Below are positions 35,516-43,747 of a stretch of 64,000 nucleotides of DNA, piece after piece; position 1 is the stretch's first letter, and each line of letters starts with the position of its first letter. Source of the stretch: Pseudobutyrivibrio ruminis (GTDB lineage: Bacteria; Bacillota; Clostridia; Lachnospirales; Lachnospiraceae). The position numbers and the translations under genes were made by a program. Where the stretch lies: positions 62,001-126,000 of the forward strand of contig SVES01000001.1 of assembly GCA_015057305.1 (NCBI GenBank), given 5' to 3'. The notes under the pieces were generated by a model. The model searched no databases and was not told the DNA's origin. It saw nothing but the letters and a program-made list of their open reading frames with translations.

Positions 35516-35532
35516 TGTTACAAACTTGTTAC
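35516..35532 (+). promoter_or_regulatory. WalR (YycF)-type binding site
   Basis: TGTTAC-N5-TGTTAC is an exact fit to the published TGTWAH-N5-TGTWAH direct repeat. It lies just downstream of the hydrolase -10 box. Confidence 0.6.
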
Positions 35533-35539
35533 GATTGGT

Positions 35540-35568
35540 ACTATATCATTATTACAATATTTTGTCAA
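35540..35568 (-). promoter_or_regulatory. sigma-A promoter of the cell-wall hydrolase
   Basis: Minus strand: TTGACA, 17-base spacer, TATAGT. Confidence 0.85.
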
Positions 35569-35595
35569 ATTTTTGGATTTTTCAGGTCTGAATAT

Positions 35596-35623
35596 TTGAC
35601 TTTTAGCAATGGATTGGTATCAT
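35596..35623 (+). promoter_or_regulatory. sigma-A promoter of murG
   Basis: TTGACT, 16-base spacer, TATCAT. Predicted start about 35 bases before the murG ATG. Confidence 0.7.
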
Positions 35624-35665
35624 TGATGTTATTGATTATATGTAAATTTAGAGGTATTTCTTCAT

Positions 35666-36736
35666 ATGAAAAAAATAATTATGACAGGGGGCGGCACAGC
35701 AGGTCACGTCACCCCAAATCTAGCTTTAGCACCATTATTAAAAAAGAATGGATATGAGATTTCATATATAGGTTCCTACACAGGAATAGAAAAAAATCTT
35801 GTGGAGAACGCAGGCATTACTTACTATGGTATCTCCTCTGGAAAGCTACGTCGTTATTTCGATTGGAAAAATTTTACCGATCCTTTCAGAGTAATCAAAG
35901 GTTTTTTTGAGGCCAACAGGCTTATAAAAAAACTGAAGCCAGATATCATTTTTTCAAAAGGCGGATTTGTCTCTGTGCCTGTTGTAATGGCTGCTGCCCG
36001 TAACCATATTCCAGCTATCATACATGAATCAGATATGACTCCTGGGCTTGCTAACAAGCTTGCCATTCCTTTTGCTTCAAAGGTTTGTTGTAATTTTCCT
36101 GAGACAGTTAATTACCTTCCTGAAGCAAAAGCTGTGCATACTGGCTCACCAATTAGAGAGGAACTTTTCTCTGGAAATCCCCAAGCGGGCCTTAGCTTTA
36201 CAGGTTTTAATAAAGAGAAGCCAATATTATTAATAATGGGCGGTAGTATCGGCTCTCGATTTATTAACAATGCTGTTTGGGATGCACTTGATGCTTTGCT
36301 AGAGAATTTTCAAATTATACATTTAGTTGGTAAAGGAAATATCAACAATGATTATATTGATAGAGACGGTTATCAACAGTATGAATTTGTCAGTGAACAA
36401 TTAAATGATATTTTTGCCATTACTGATTTAATGATTAGCCGTGCTGGCGCCAATTCAATCTGTGAAATCTTAGCACTTAAGATTCCGAACATTCTCATTC
36501 CGCTGTCAGCTGCTGCAAGCCGTGGCGATCAAATATTGAATGCTGCAAGCTATGAAAAGCAAGGCTTTTCAACAGTGTTACAGGAGGAAGAACTCACTGG
36601 AGAATTGCTTGTTAGCACTGCCCGGGATGTGTATGCACGTCGGAATGAAATTAAAGAAAAAATGGCATCCAGCAAGCTACTGGACGCCAATAATACTATT
36701 CTTAAATTAATAGAAGATATCTCATCAGCAAACTAA
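35666..36736 (+). CDS. murG: UDP-GlcNAc transferase MurG
   Basis: 356 residues. N-terminal GGGTAGHVTPNLALA for lipid I contact, GGFVSVPVVMAA, HESDMTPGLANKLA, and the C-terminal UDP-GlcNAc site (LIMGGSIGSRFINN, SRAGANSICEILALKIPNILIPL). Adds GlcNAc to lipid I at the inner membrane face to make lipid II. The gene stands alone, divergent from the hydrolase, whereas in many bacteria murG is inside the dcw cluster. Confidence 0.96.
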   Translation: MKKIIMTGGGTAGHVTPNLALAPLLKKNGYEISYIGSYTGIEKNLVENAGITYYGISSGKLRRYFDWKNFTDPFRVIKGFFEANRLIKKLKPDIIFSKGGFVSVPVVMAAARNHIPAIIHESDMTPGLANKLAIPFASKVCCNFPETVNYLPEAKAVHTGSPIREELFSGNPQAGLSFTGFNKEKPILLIMGGSIGSRFINNAVWDALDALLENFQIIHLVGKGNINNDYIDRDGYQQYEFVSEQLNDIFAITDLMISRAGANSICEILALKIPNILIPLSAAASRGDQILNAASYEKQGFSTVLQEEELTGELLVSTARDVYARRNEIKEKMASSKLLDANNTILKLIEDISSAN

Positions 36737-36748
36737 TGCTGACAAGTT

Positions 36749-36795
36749 GCCTTCTGGATGGGTTGTTGCTTAGCACCCCTGACAGAAGGCTTTTT
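36749..36795 (+). terminator. murG terminator
   Basis: GCCTTCTG (36749-36756) pairs with CAGAAGGC (36783-36790) and is followed by TTTTT. It overlaps the stop codon of the convergent HIT gene. Confidence 0.8.
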
Positions 36796-37210
36796 ACATG
36801 CTTAACTTTTCTACCACAGCTTTTGTTTCTTCTTCGGTAAAGCTTTGATGACTCCAGCCACAAATTGTCTTATCAGGATCATCCTCATATCTTGGAATCA
36901 CATGTATATGGAGATGATGAACTGTCTGTCCTGCAGCCTCCCCATTATTCTGCACAATATTTACCCCAGCACATTTAAGTTCAAGCTTCATTTTATTGGC
37001 AATTTTTTTAGCAAGTGGCAATGCCTTTTCAAGCACAGAATCATCAGCTTCTAGAAGATTTGCGAAATGATTCTTTGGTAAAATTAAAGCATGTCCCTTT
37101 GTAGCTGGATCTGCATCTAAAATTACTTTAAAATCATTATCCTCGTAAATTGAATTGGTAGGAATATCCCCATTTGCTAATTTACAAAAAATACAGTTAT
37201 TGTCCTTCAT
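36794..37210 (-). CDS. HIT-family hydrolase
   Basis: 138 residues. Starts KDNNCIFCKLANGDIPTNSIYED with a CxxC zinc pair and ends with the histidine triad in QTVHHLHIHVIPRY. HIT proteins cleave adenylated or dinucleoside phosphates. Last gene of the murE operon, with ribosome site AGGAGG. Confidence 0.93.
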   Translation of the reverse strand: MKDNNCIFCKLANGDIPTNSIYEDNDFKVILDADPATKGHALILPKNHFANLLEADDSVLEKALPLAKKIANKMKLELKCAGVNIVQNNGEAAGQTVHHLHIHVIPRYEDDPDKTICGWSHQSFTEEETKAVVEKLSM

Positions 37211-37230
37211 TACATTATCCTCCTATAAAT

Positions 37231-38223
37231 CTAGCTAAATGTAAAAATATCATCTAAGGCACGCAATGTCCTAAAATTGCCTTTTGCAGTCATATCGCCA
37301 ACTGAAAATGCCCTTTGGAAGGTTTCACGTCCTGCTACAATATTATCCATTATGTTGCTATTTAGCTTCATATAAACATCTATATTATCTTCCTTGCCAT
37401 AGTGACATTCCATTTGCTCACCATTGGCGTTTACAAATAGTGGCTGTTCCTTGCCCTCTATCATAAATAAATATTTGGCGCTAAACTCAGCATTACCTCT
37501 AAAATGAGCCTTAAAATCGTTAATATACTCATTTGAACTATTTTCCTGCTTCTGTCCCATCATGTTTCTAAACATGCTAGTTAAATCTGCAATATCAGCC
37601 TTTTGGGTCTGTACATATTCATCATCAGAAACAAACTTTGAAAGCTGCTCTGATTCCTGTGGAGAAAGCTCCAGCTGAGTGGTTCTAAGGATGCTTCTTG
37701 TAACAGCCTGATTGCTAGTTGGAAGTCCCTTTGTATGCTGAGAGATTGTACGATACAAGGTCTCAACCTTTTTTTCTATGATGCGCGCGTACTCACTATT
37801 CTCCTTGAATTCTTTAAGGTCCTCAACATAACCACAAAAGCCTGAGCATGGCAGGCCACCTAAAATTTCCCAGGCATTTTCCAGCGTTACCATTGCCTCA
37901 CGCTCTCCGTATGTGGTGGACATAACAACTGGCTGCATATATGTGGTTGCAAGAGCTGTCTTATCAGCATACAACCAGCATGCATCCAAGAATTGATTCA
38001 TGTATCCGCCAATGCCAAGCCATTCAACGGTAGTTGCAAGGATGATTCCATCTGCATCCTTAAGGGTTTGTGGCAACATGGAAATAGCATTTTTCTGCTC
38101 ATAGATGTTGTAAAGCTTTACCTCTACCTGAAGCTCTGTCAACACCTGCTCCATCTTATTTATAACATAGAGTGTAGGATCTTCTAAAAGTCCACGACCT
38201 CCATAGTAAATATTTACCTTCAT
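37231..38223 (-). CDS. flavodoxin-like oxidoreductase with C-terminal SCP2 domain
   Basis: 330 residues. Residues 1-175 form an NADPH-dependent FMN reductase/flavodoxin fold (KVNIYYGGRG, DGIILATTVEWLGIGGYMNQFLDAC, STTYGEREAM). Residues 235-330 resemble the sterol-carrier (SCP2) fold (FSAKYLFMIEGKEQPLFVNANGEQMECHYG, AFSVGDMTAKGN), which binds hydrophobic ligands. Such two-domain proteins are widespread in Clostridia and without known function. Located between rhomboid and HIT genes. Confidence 0.75.
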   Translation of the reverse strand: MKVNIYYGGRGLLEDPTLYVINKMEQVLTELQVEVKLYNIYEQKNAISMLPQTLKDADGIILATTVEWLGIGGYMNQFLDACWLYADKTALATTYMQPVVMSTTYGEREAMVTLENAWEILGGLPCSGFCGYVEDLKEFKENSEYARIIEKKVETLYRTISQHTKGLPTSNQAVTRSILRTTQLELSPQESEQLSKFVSDDEYVQTQKADIADLTSMFRNMMGQKQENSSNEYINDFKAHFRGNAEFSAKYLFMIEGKEQPLFVNANGEQMECHYGKEDNIDVYMKLNSNIMDNIVAGRETFQRAFSVGDMTAKGNFRTLRALDDIFTFS

Positions 38224-38225
38224 TA

Positions 38226-38897
38226 TTACCTCTCTTTGTCTTGTTTGTTACCTAAAGTATATGTTTTTTCACCTTTAAAATCAACGTGTGTTCCCCTGAT
38301 AATAGCTGATATTCCATAACTCAAAAATGTCAAAAGCATCCCTGCAATCAGCCCTCCGATGTGACCTGCATTATCTGTGTCTGCTGTTGCAAATCCAAAA
38401 TACAATGTCAGTGCCGCCATAAACAACATTCTTTTTGTGCTGATTCCATGATATCGTCCTTTATTTACAATAATTACTATAATCATGCCACCCACAACAC
38501 CAAATATAGCCCCTGATGCCCCTGCCACTATATCATTTTTTCCAATAAGGCACATATAAAAAAACGACAAAAAGGAGCCAGCTAATCCTGACCCCAAATA
38601 AATTCCTAAATAACGCACCGGTCCAACTGCTCGCTCAAAAATCTGACCCAGCAAAAATAAGAGAAGCATGTTATTCATCAAATGTTCAATTCCAAAATGC
38701 ATGAAGGTAGCTGTGAACAGCCTATACCATTGGCCATAGTCTAGGACCATATATGGATTCATTGCACCATTTGAAAGCATAAAAAGCCCATCTGTTGTAT
38801 CTCCCAATATCTCAAGTACAACAAATGTAATAATATTTGCAAAAACCAATATAAATGTTATAGGCGTTTCTTTTGGATTTAAATATTCGTCCTTCAA
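38226..38897 (-). CDS. rhomboid-family intramembrane serine protease
   Basis: 223 residues, six or seven membrane helices. Catalytic Ser in GASGAIFGVVGG near residue 128 and His in NAGHIGGLIAGM near 180, plus the family's QWYRLFTATFMHFGIEHLMNNML. Cleaves membrane proteins within the bilayer. Probable TTG start two bases after the dapA stop, with a poor ribosome site, so coupled to dapA. Confidence 0.9.
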   Translation of the reverse strand: MKDEYLNPKETPITFILVFANIITFVVLEILGDTTDGLFMLSNGAMNPYMVLDYGQWYRLFTATFMHFGIEHLMNNMLLLFLLGQIFERAVGPVRYLGIYLGSGLAGSFLSFFYMCLIGKNDIVAGASGAIFGVVGGMIIVIIVNKGRYHGISTKRMLFMAALTLYFGFATADTDNAGHIGGLIAGMLLTFLSYGISAIIRGTHVDFKGEKTYTLGNKQDKER

Positions 38898-38899
38898 AT

Positions 38900-39793
38900 T
38901 TATGCTAGCATTTCCTGTGGCATCCTATGTAGCAAATTACTCATTGCCACTTTATGCTCTTCCTCCATCTCTGTTAGTGGAAGTCTTAGGCTTCCTACAT
39001 TAAATCCTAACATATTCATTGTGGATTTAACAGGGATAGGATTTACTTCACAGAATAGTGCGTCGATTAATTCCAAATAATCCAGTTGAAGCTGTCTTGC
39101 CTGCTTTTCATTTCCATTAAGATATTCCATAACCATATCATGGGTTCCTTGAGGTGCTATATTAGAAAGTACAGAAATAACACCTACTCCACCTAATGAA
39201 AGGATTGGAACAATCTGGTCATCATTGCCTGAATATATGTCAAGACAGCCTCGGCACAGGCTTGCAAGCTTTGAAATCTGAGAAATATTACCGCTTGCTT
39301 CCTTAATTCCCACTATATTTTTATTTTCAAGCCCAAGCCTCATAGCTGTTTCAGGCATAATATTACAGCCCGTACGGCTTGGCACATTATACATAATGAT
39401 AGGAAGATCTATTTCGTGAGCTATTTTTGTGTAGTGCTCATAAAGCCCCTGCTGTGTTGCCTTATTATAGAAAGGTGTAACAATAAGAAGTCCATCTACT
39501 CCAAGCTTTTCAAGTTTTTTTGAAAAATCAATAACCAGCTTTGTTGAATTAGCACCTGCCCCAGCTATAACTGGGATTCGGTGATTGACCCTTTTTACAG
39601 TAAAATCGATAACAGAAAGCTTTTCTTCCTCACTCATTGTTGCAGGCTCTCCTGTGGTGCCGCACACAATAATAGCATCTGTGTGTCCCTCAATTTGTCT
39701 ATCAATGAGCTTTCCTAGCATGTCATAATTTACGGTATCATCTTCATTAAATGGAGTGATTAGTGCTACTCCTGCACCCTTAAATAATGTCAT
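38900..39793 (-). CDS. dapA: 4-hydroxy-tetrahydrodipicolinate synthase
   Basis: 297 residues. TIM barrel with CGTTGEPATMSEEEKL, the catalytic Tyr in YNVPSRTGCN and the Schiff-base Lys in VGIKEASGN near 161. Condenses pyruvate with aspartate semialdehyde for DAP and lysine. Overlaps murE by 14 bases, placing DAP synthesis with the enzyme that uses DAP. Confidence 0.96.
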   Translation of the reverse strand: MTLFKGAGVALITPFNEDDTVNYDMLGKLIDRQIEGHTDAIIVCGTTGEPATMSEEEKLSVIDFTVKRVNHRIPVIAGAGANSTKLVIDFSKKLEKLGVDGLLIVTPFYNKATQQGLYEHYTKIAHEIDLPIIMYNVPSRTGCNIMPETAMRLGLENKNIVGIKEASGNISQISKLASLCRGCLDIYSGNDDQIVPILSLGGVGVISVLSNIAPQGTHDMVMEYLNGNEKQARQLQLDYLELIDALFCEVNPIPVKSTMNMLGFNVGSLRLPLTEMEEEHKVAMSNLLHRMPQEMLA

Positions 39794-41252
39794 TGCCGTT
39801 CTCCTTTACAATATCAGCGATAAGCTCCCGTTCATCCATGTGATGCTTTACACCTTTAATTTCCTGATAATCCTCATGGCCCTTACCAGCTAGTACCACA
39901 ATGTCCCCTTCCTTGGCATTTACAAGACAATAACGAATTGCCTCCTTACGGTCAGGGATAGTTACATATTCACCATCGGCTTTTTTAACGCCAATCAAAA
40001 TATCATTGATAATGTCCATTGGCTCCTCATTACGTGGGTTGTCCGATGTAACAACAGTAAGGTCTGCTAATTTTGAGCTAACCTCACCCATTTCGTAACG
40101 ACGACTCTTTGCTCTGTTTCCACCACAGCCAAAGAGGCAAACTAATCTGCCTGGCTCGTAAGCCTTGAGTGTTGTAAGAAGGCTCTCAAGTGCCATGGCA
40201 TTATGTGCATAGTCAATCATGACTGTAAATTTCTTTGAAACTGGTACTAGCTCAATACGTCCCTTCACATGAACATCCTTAAGAGCCGCCTTAATCTTGT
40301 CCTCTGGCACATCAAACTGCTTGCAAATTGCAACTGCTGTAAGGGAATTGTACACAGAGAAGGTGCCTGGTACATTTACCTCTACATCCATGTTTTCCTT
40401 GCCTGAAATGTGATATTTAACACCAAGGGCTCCATGCTCCTTAAGAAGCTCTACGTTTTCTGCAGTAAGGTCATTATCCTTGCTGTAACCATATTTAATG
40501 ACATCGCAGGTATGTCCCTTAAGAATACCATCGATGTGCTCGCTATCTCCGTTGAAAATACCTACTTTACACTGCTGGAACAATAAGCTCTTGCAGTGCA
40601 TATAATCTGCAAAATCCTTATGCTCATTCTCACCGATGTGGTCTGGCTCAAGATTTGTAAATACACCTATATCAAATGTGAAGCCTGAAACTCTGTGAAG
40701 CATAAGTGCCTGTGAGCTAACCTCCATGACAACAGCATCAAGACCTGCATCCACCATCTGTCTGAAAAGCTCCTGCACACGGTAAGATTCAGGTGTAGTG
40801 TTTACCGCTGGGATGCGCTCATCACCAACTATAGACTCGATTGTGCCAATAAGACCAGTCTTAATACCAGCCTTTTCAAGGATAGACTTAACCATGTATG
40901 TAGTAGTTGTCTTACCCTTTGTACCAGTGATACCAATGGTCTTAAGCTTACTTGCTGGATGGCCAAAAAATGCGGCTGATGTAATAGCAAGCGCCTGACG
41001 ACTATTTTTAACTTTGATATATGTGATACCATCTACTGGTGTGACATCTTTTTCAATAATGATAACGCTAGCACCCTTTTTAATAACATCTGGGATGAAA
41101 TCGTGTGCGTCTCTCACCGTGCCTGAAATGCATATAAACAGACTGTCCTTTTCTACCTTTCTAGAATCATATACAAGTGTGCTGATTTCTTTATCAAGAT
41201 TTCCAGCGTATAATTCATAATCTAATTCTTCTAATAAATCTCTTAACTTCAT
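39780..41252 (-). CDS. murE: UDP-MurNAc-tripeptide synthetase MurE, meso-DAP type
   Basis: 490 residues. ATP loop GITGTKGKTTTTYMVKSIL near 110, central ligase domain, and the DNPRNEEP motif near 410, whose DNPR marks specificity for meso-diaminopimelate. Adds DAP to UDP-MurNAc-L-Ala-D-Glu in the cytoplasm. First gene of murE-dapA-rhomboid-flavoprotein-HIT. The DNPR motif predicts DAP-type peptidoglycan. Confidence 0.96.
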   Translation of the reverse strand: MKLRDLLEELDYELYAGNLDKEISTLVYDSRKVEKDSLFICISGTVRDAHDFIPDVIKKGASVIIIEKDVTPVDGITYIKVKNSRQALAITSAAFFGHPASKLKTIGITGTKGKTTTTYMVKSILEKAGIKTGLIGTIESIVGDERIPAVNTTPESYRVQELFRQMVDAGLDAVVMEVSSQALMLHRVSGFTFDIGVFTNLEPDHIGENEHKDFADYMHCKSLLFQQCKVGIFNGDSEHIDGILKGHTCDVIKYGYSKDNDLTAENVELLKEHGALGVKYHISGKENMDVEVNVPGTFSVYNSLTAVAICKQFDVPEDKIKAALKDVHVKGRIELVPVSKKFTVMIDYAHNAMALESLLTTLKAYEPGRLVCLFGCGGNRAKSRRYEMGEVSSKLADLTVVTSDNPRNEEPMDIINDILIGVKKADGEYVTIPDRKEAIRYCLVNAKEGDIVVLAGKGHEDYQEIKGVKHHMDERELIADIVKENGNDII

Positions 41253-41286
41253 AATTACTCCTAACTACGCGCCCTCCCTCTAATCC

Positions 41287-41369
41287 GCCAGTTACATACA
41301 CAAGCATTATATTTCTACGGTCGACAACACGTCTCCCTTAAGAAACATAATAGCTTGTGTATTACTGGC
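41287..41369 (+). repeat. structured palindromic element (family copy E4)
   Basis: GCCAGTTACATACACAAGC (41287-41305) pairs with GCTTGTGTATTACTGGC (41353-41369). Inner ATTATATTTCT pairs with AGAAACATAAT. The loop GGTCGACAACACGTCTCCC matches the E2 loop. It lies between the dapF stop and the murE start, in the opposite orientation to E2 relative to the genes. Confidence 0.75.
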
Positions 41370-41428
41370 TCATACCAATATTCTAGTCGTTATAACTACA
41401 GGTTGTATTTGATTTTACGTGGCGCTTA

Positions 41429-42262
41429 CTATAAAGCGATTTCGCCAACGAATACTTCCGTAGCTGGTCCTGTCATAAATACATGATTGCTCTCACGGTC
41501 GTATTCAATTGTAAGGTCGCCGCCACGAAGGTGTACCAAAACCTTATCCTCTGTCTTCCCATTCAATATACAAGCCATAACGCAGGCGCAAGTGCCTGTT
41601 CCGCAAGCCCAAGTCTCGGCGCTGCCTCGCTCCCAAACTCGCATGTTAGCCTCAGTAGGGCTAATAATCTGGACAAATTCCGTATTGGTACGCTTTGGGA
41701 ATCTTTCATGATTTTCAAAAAGTGGTCCATAAGTCTCAAGTGGGAAATTTGCTGTATCATCTACAAACACAACTGCATGTGGGTTTCCCATAGAGACACA
41801 AGTCATGTGCCATTTCTTGCCCCCCACTTCGATAGGCTCATCTATTACCTTGTCACAATCAGCTACTACTGGAATATCTGCTGGTGTCAGAATTGGCTCT
41901 CCCATGTCCACGCGAACCTGCTGAACCTTACCATTCTCTGTAAACAGCTGCAATGTCAGCACCCCTGCCCCAGTCTCCACTGTAATCTCAGTCTTATCTG
42001 TAAGATGGTGGTCATAAACATATTTTGCAACGCAGCGGATACCATTTCCGCACATTTCTGCCTCAGAGCCATCTGCATTATATATGCGCATTCTAAAATC
42101 GGCTTTATCTGAAGGGCCGATGGTAATGAGACCATCCGAGCCAATTCCAAAATGTCTATCACTAACTTTAATAGATACTTCGGCTGGGTCATCTAGTTTT
42201 TCCTCAAAAAGGTTAACATAAACGTAGTCATTGCCGCAGCCATGCATTTTTGTAAATTTCAT
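41429..42262 (-). CDS. dapF: diaminopimelate epimerase
   Basis: 277 residues from ATG 42262 ([17 protein letters not shown]), the family's canonical start. A longer frame to 42286 runs into the inverted repeat. Two-base epimerase Cys residues in EMCGNGIRC near 75 and ACGTGTCAC near 217. Converts LL-DAP to meso-DAP, the MurE substrate encoded just downstream. The ribosome site is weak. Confidence 0.96.
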   Translation of the reverse strand: MKFTKMHGCGNDYVYVNLFEEKLDDPAEVSIKVSDRHFGIGSDGLITIGPSDKADFRMRIYNADGSEAEMCGNGIRCVAKYVYDHHLTDKTEITVETGAGVLTLQLFTENGKVQQVRVDMGEPILTPADIPVVADCDKVIDEPIEVGGKKWHMTCVSMGNPHAVVFVDDTANFPLETYGPLFENHERFPKRTNTEFVQIISPTEANMRVWERGSAETWACGTGTCACVMACILNGKTEDKVLVHLRGGDLTIEYDRESNHVFMTGPATEVFVGEIAL

Positions 42263-42274
42263 GATAATCAATAT

Positions 42275-42468
42275 GTTACTATTCACAGTTATAAATGATT
42301 AATAAAACACTCTTGTCAAACTTGTTTGTAAAAGAGTTTTTAGTAATCATTTATAAACTGGAATCAGTGACTCCACCCACATGAATAATGTTAAGTGCTT
42401 TAGCACTGGGAAAGAAGTCTGAAAGACTTCCATTATGAATAGGGGGTGGAGTTACTGTGAATAGTAAC
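42275..42468. mobile_element. MITE-like element with 15-bp inverted ends at the dapF promoter
   Basis: GTTACTATTCACAGT (42275-42289) and its exact complement (42454-42468) bound 194 bp. Inside are a hairpin at 42286-42360 (16 of 17 bp) and a cloverleaf-like fold at 42364-42458: closing stem CAGTGACTCCACCC/GGGTGGAGTTACTG, with hairpins AGTGC-TTTA-GCACT and GAAGTC-TGAAA-GACTTC. No coding capacity and no clear target-site duplication. The shared TGAATAGTAAC also occurs at 46029-46039. Confidence 0.6.
42289..42319 (-). promoter_or_regulatory. putative dapF promoter inside the MITE-like element
   Basis: Minus strand: TTGACA (42319-42314), 18- or 19-base spacer, TTTATA or TTATAA. If real, the dapF promoter was supplied or reshaped by the element. 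Confidence 0.5.
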
Positions 42469-42543
42469 CTCTCCTATACTTTATGTTAATTTAAGTATAC
42501 TCCGCACTTTTTGTTTTACATAGTCGCTTTTGTGCGCAAAATA

Positions 42544-42571
42544 TTGCAAATAGTGCTCCTGGTGTTATAAT
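42544..42571 (+). promoter_or_regulatory. predicted promoter of the AraC-type gene
   Basis: TTGCAA, 16-base spacer, TATAAT with TG one base upstream (extended -10). It places the repeat array at 42596-42866 inside a roughly 300-base transcribed leader. Confidence 0.65.
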
Positions 42572-42595
42572 TCATTTATATATTGATAGTGGTCT

Positions 42596-42866
42596 CTGTC
42601 ACAACTGCGCTCACAATCCTTATGTTTTCATTAGCTTGTGACAGAATTTACTTCCATTACCACATTTTCTGTCACAAACACTTCTTAGAAACCTTATGTT
42701 TTCGTTTGCTTGTGACAGGATTTGATTATTTTATTTGATTTTCTGTCACAAACATTCCTACAAACCCTTTATTTTCATTCTTCTTGTGACAGAGTACATG
42801 CTTATTGATATTATTTCTGTCACAAGATATTGCAAAAGCCCTGATAATCCATTTCGTTTGTGACAG
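42596..42866 (+). repeat. four-unit tandem array with CTGTCACAA/TTGTGACAG ends
   Basis: Units at 42596-42644, 42669-42718, 42743-42792 and 42817-42866 (49-50 bp) are separated by three 24-bp spacers, giving a 73-74-bp period. Every unit starts CTGTCACAA and ends TTGTGACAG, perfect 9-bp complements. The interior is also related (TTATGTTTTC in units 1 and 2, a variant in 3). The array ends fifteen bases before the regulator's ATG. In RNA each unit would form a hairpin. In DNA it offers eight half-sites. Confidence 0.9.
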
Positions 42867-42881
42867 AACAAAGGAGTCTAT

Positions 42882-43739
42882 ATGGAATCATATTCAAAAA
42901 AGGGATATTTATATGATAATTTCAAAATTTTCCACCTGACGGATTCTAATCTTGGGGAGATTGATTTTCATTATCATGATTTCCACAAGGTGCTTATTCA
43001 CCTATCAGGGAATACTTCATATTCAATAGAGGGGCAAACCTTTGATTTGCAGGAAGATGATATTGTGTTTGTAAATGCAGGAGAGGTGCACCGTCCCATT
43101 TTCCATGATGATTCCCCTTATGAGCGTATCATCATTTATATTTCAAAGGATTTTTTGGCTGAATATAGCCAAGCCGACAATGATTTATCCTATTGCTTTA
43201 GAAACGCTATAGAAAATGATTCCCATGTTTTGCGACTTCATTCTTTTAAAAATTCCAGGGTAGCTGCCACGGTAGCCAGGCTTACTGCAAACCTAGGCAA
43301 AGATGCCTATGCTAATGAACTATTGATGCAGGTGCTCTTCCTTGAATTTATGGTAGAGCTTAATCGTGCTGCCATCAGCGACGAAATTAAATACATATCT
43401 ACTAATTACGCCGACTCAAAGGTTGGCGTAATCATTCATTATATTAATGAACATTTAATAGAAAATTTATCAGTTGATGCTATTGCAGGAAAGTTCTATC
43501 TCTCCCGCTACTATCTCATGCATACCTTCAAGGATGAAACTGGCTACACAATCGGCAACTACATTACTATCAAACGCCTGGCCCTGGCCCAGTCGTTAAT
43601 CGATGAGGGCAAGCCAATCGCAGATGCCGCAGAACAATCTGGCTTTGGCACCTATTCCTCTTTCCTTCGGGCATACAAAAAGACCTATGGCACAAGCCCT
43701 AAGAAAAGGCTTACGTCACAGGCCTCGCTGTCCTTTTAA
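42882..43739 (+). CDS. AraC-family transcriptional regulator
   Basis: 285 residues. N-terminal cupin sensor (FHYHDFHKVLIHLSGNTSYSIEGQTFDLQEDDIVFVNAGEVHRP) at 25-70 and C-terminal double helix-turn-helix from residue 190 (IHYINEHLIENLSVDAIAGKFYLSRYYLMHTFKDETG, AAEQSGFGTYSSFLRAYKKTYGTSPKKR). The cupin probably binds a small ligand such as a sugar. No catabolic gene lies beside it. The convergent neighbour is a nitroreductase. Start follows AAAGGAG. The repeat array in its leader suggests autoregulation. Confidence 0.92.
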   Translation: MESYSKKGYLYDNFKIFHLTDSNLGEIDFHYHDFHKVLIHLSGNTSYSIEGQTFDLQEDDIVFVNAGEVHRPIFHDDSPYERIIIYISKDFLAEYSQADNDLSYCFRNAIENDSHVLRLHSFKNSRVAATVARLTANLGKDAYANELLMQVLFLEFMVELNRAAISDEIKYISTNYADSKVGVIIHYINEHLIENLSVDAIAGKFYLSRYYLMHTFKDETGYTIGNYITIKRLALAQSLIDEGKPIADAAEQSGFGTYSSFLRAYKKTYGTSPKKRLTSQASLSF

Positions 43740-43747
43740 ATTTTGTA

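Noticed and set aside
41483..42112. 209-codon + strand frame
   Set aside because: Antisense to dapF, whose catalytic motifs are intact. No ribosome site, and the translation has no family features.
42596..42866. Repeat array as a CRISPR
   Set aside because: Only four units, the interior of the units varies while the ends do not, the three 24-bp spacers resemble each other in composition, and no cas genes are near.
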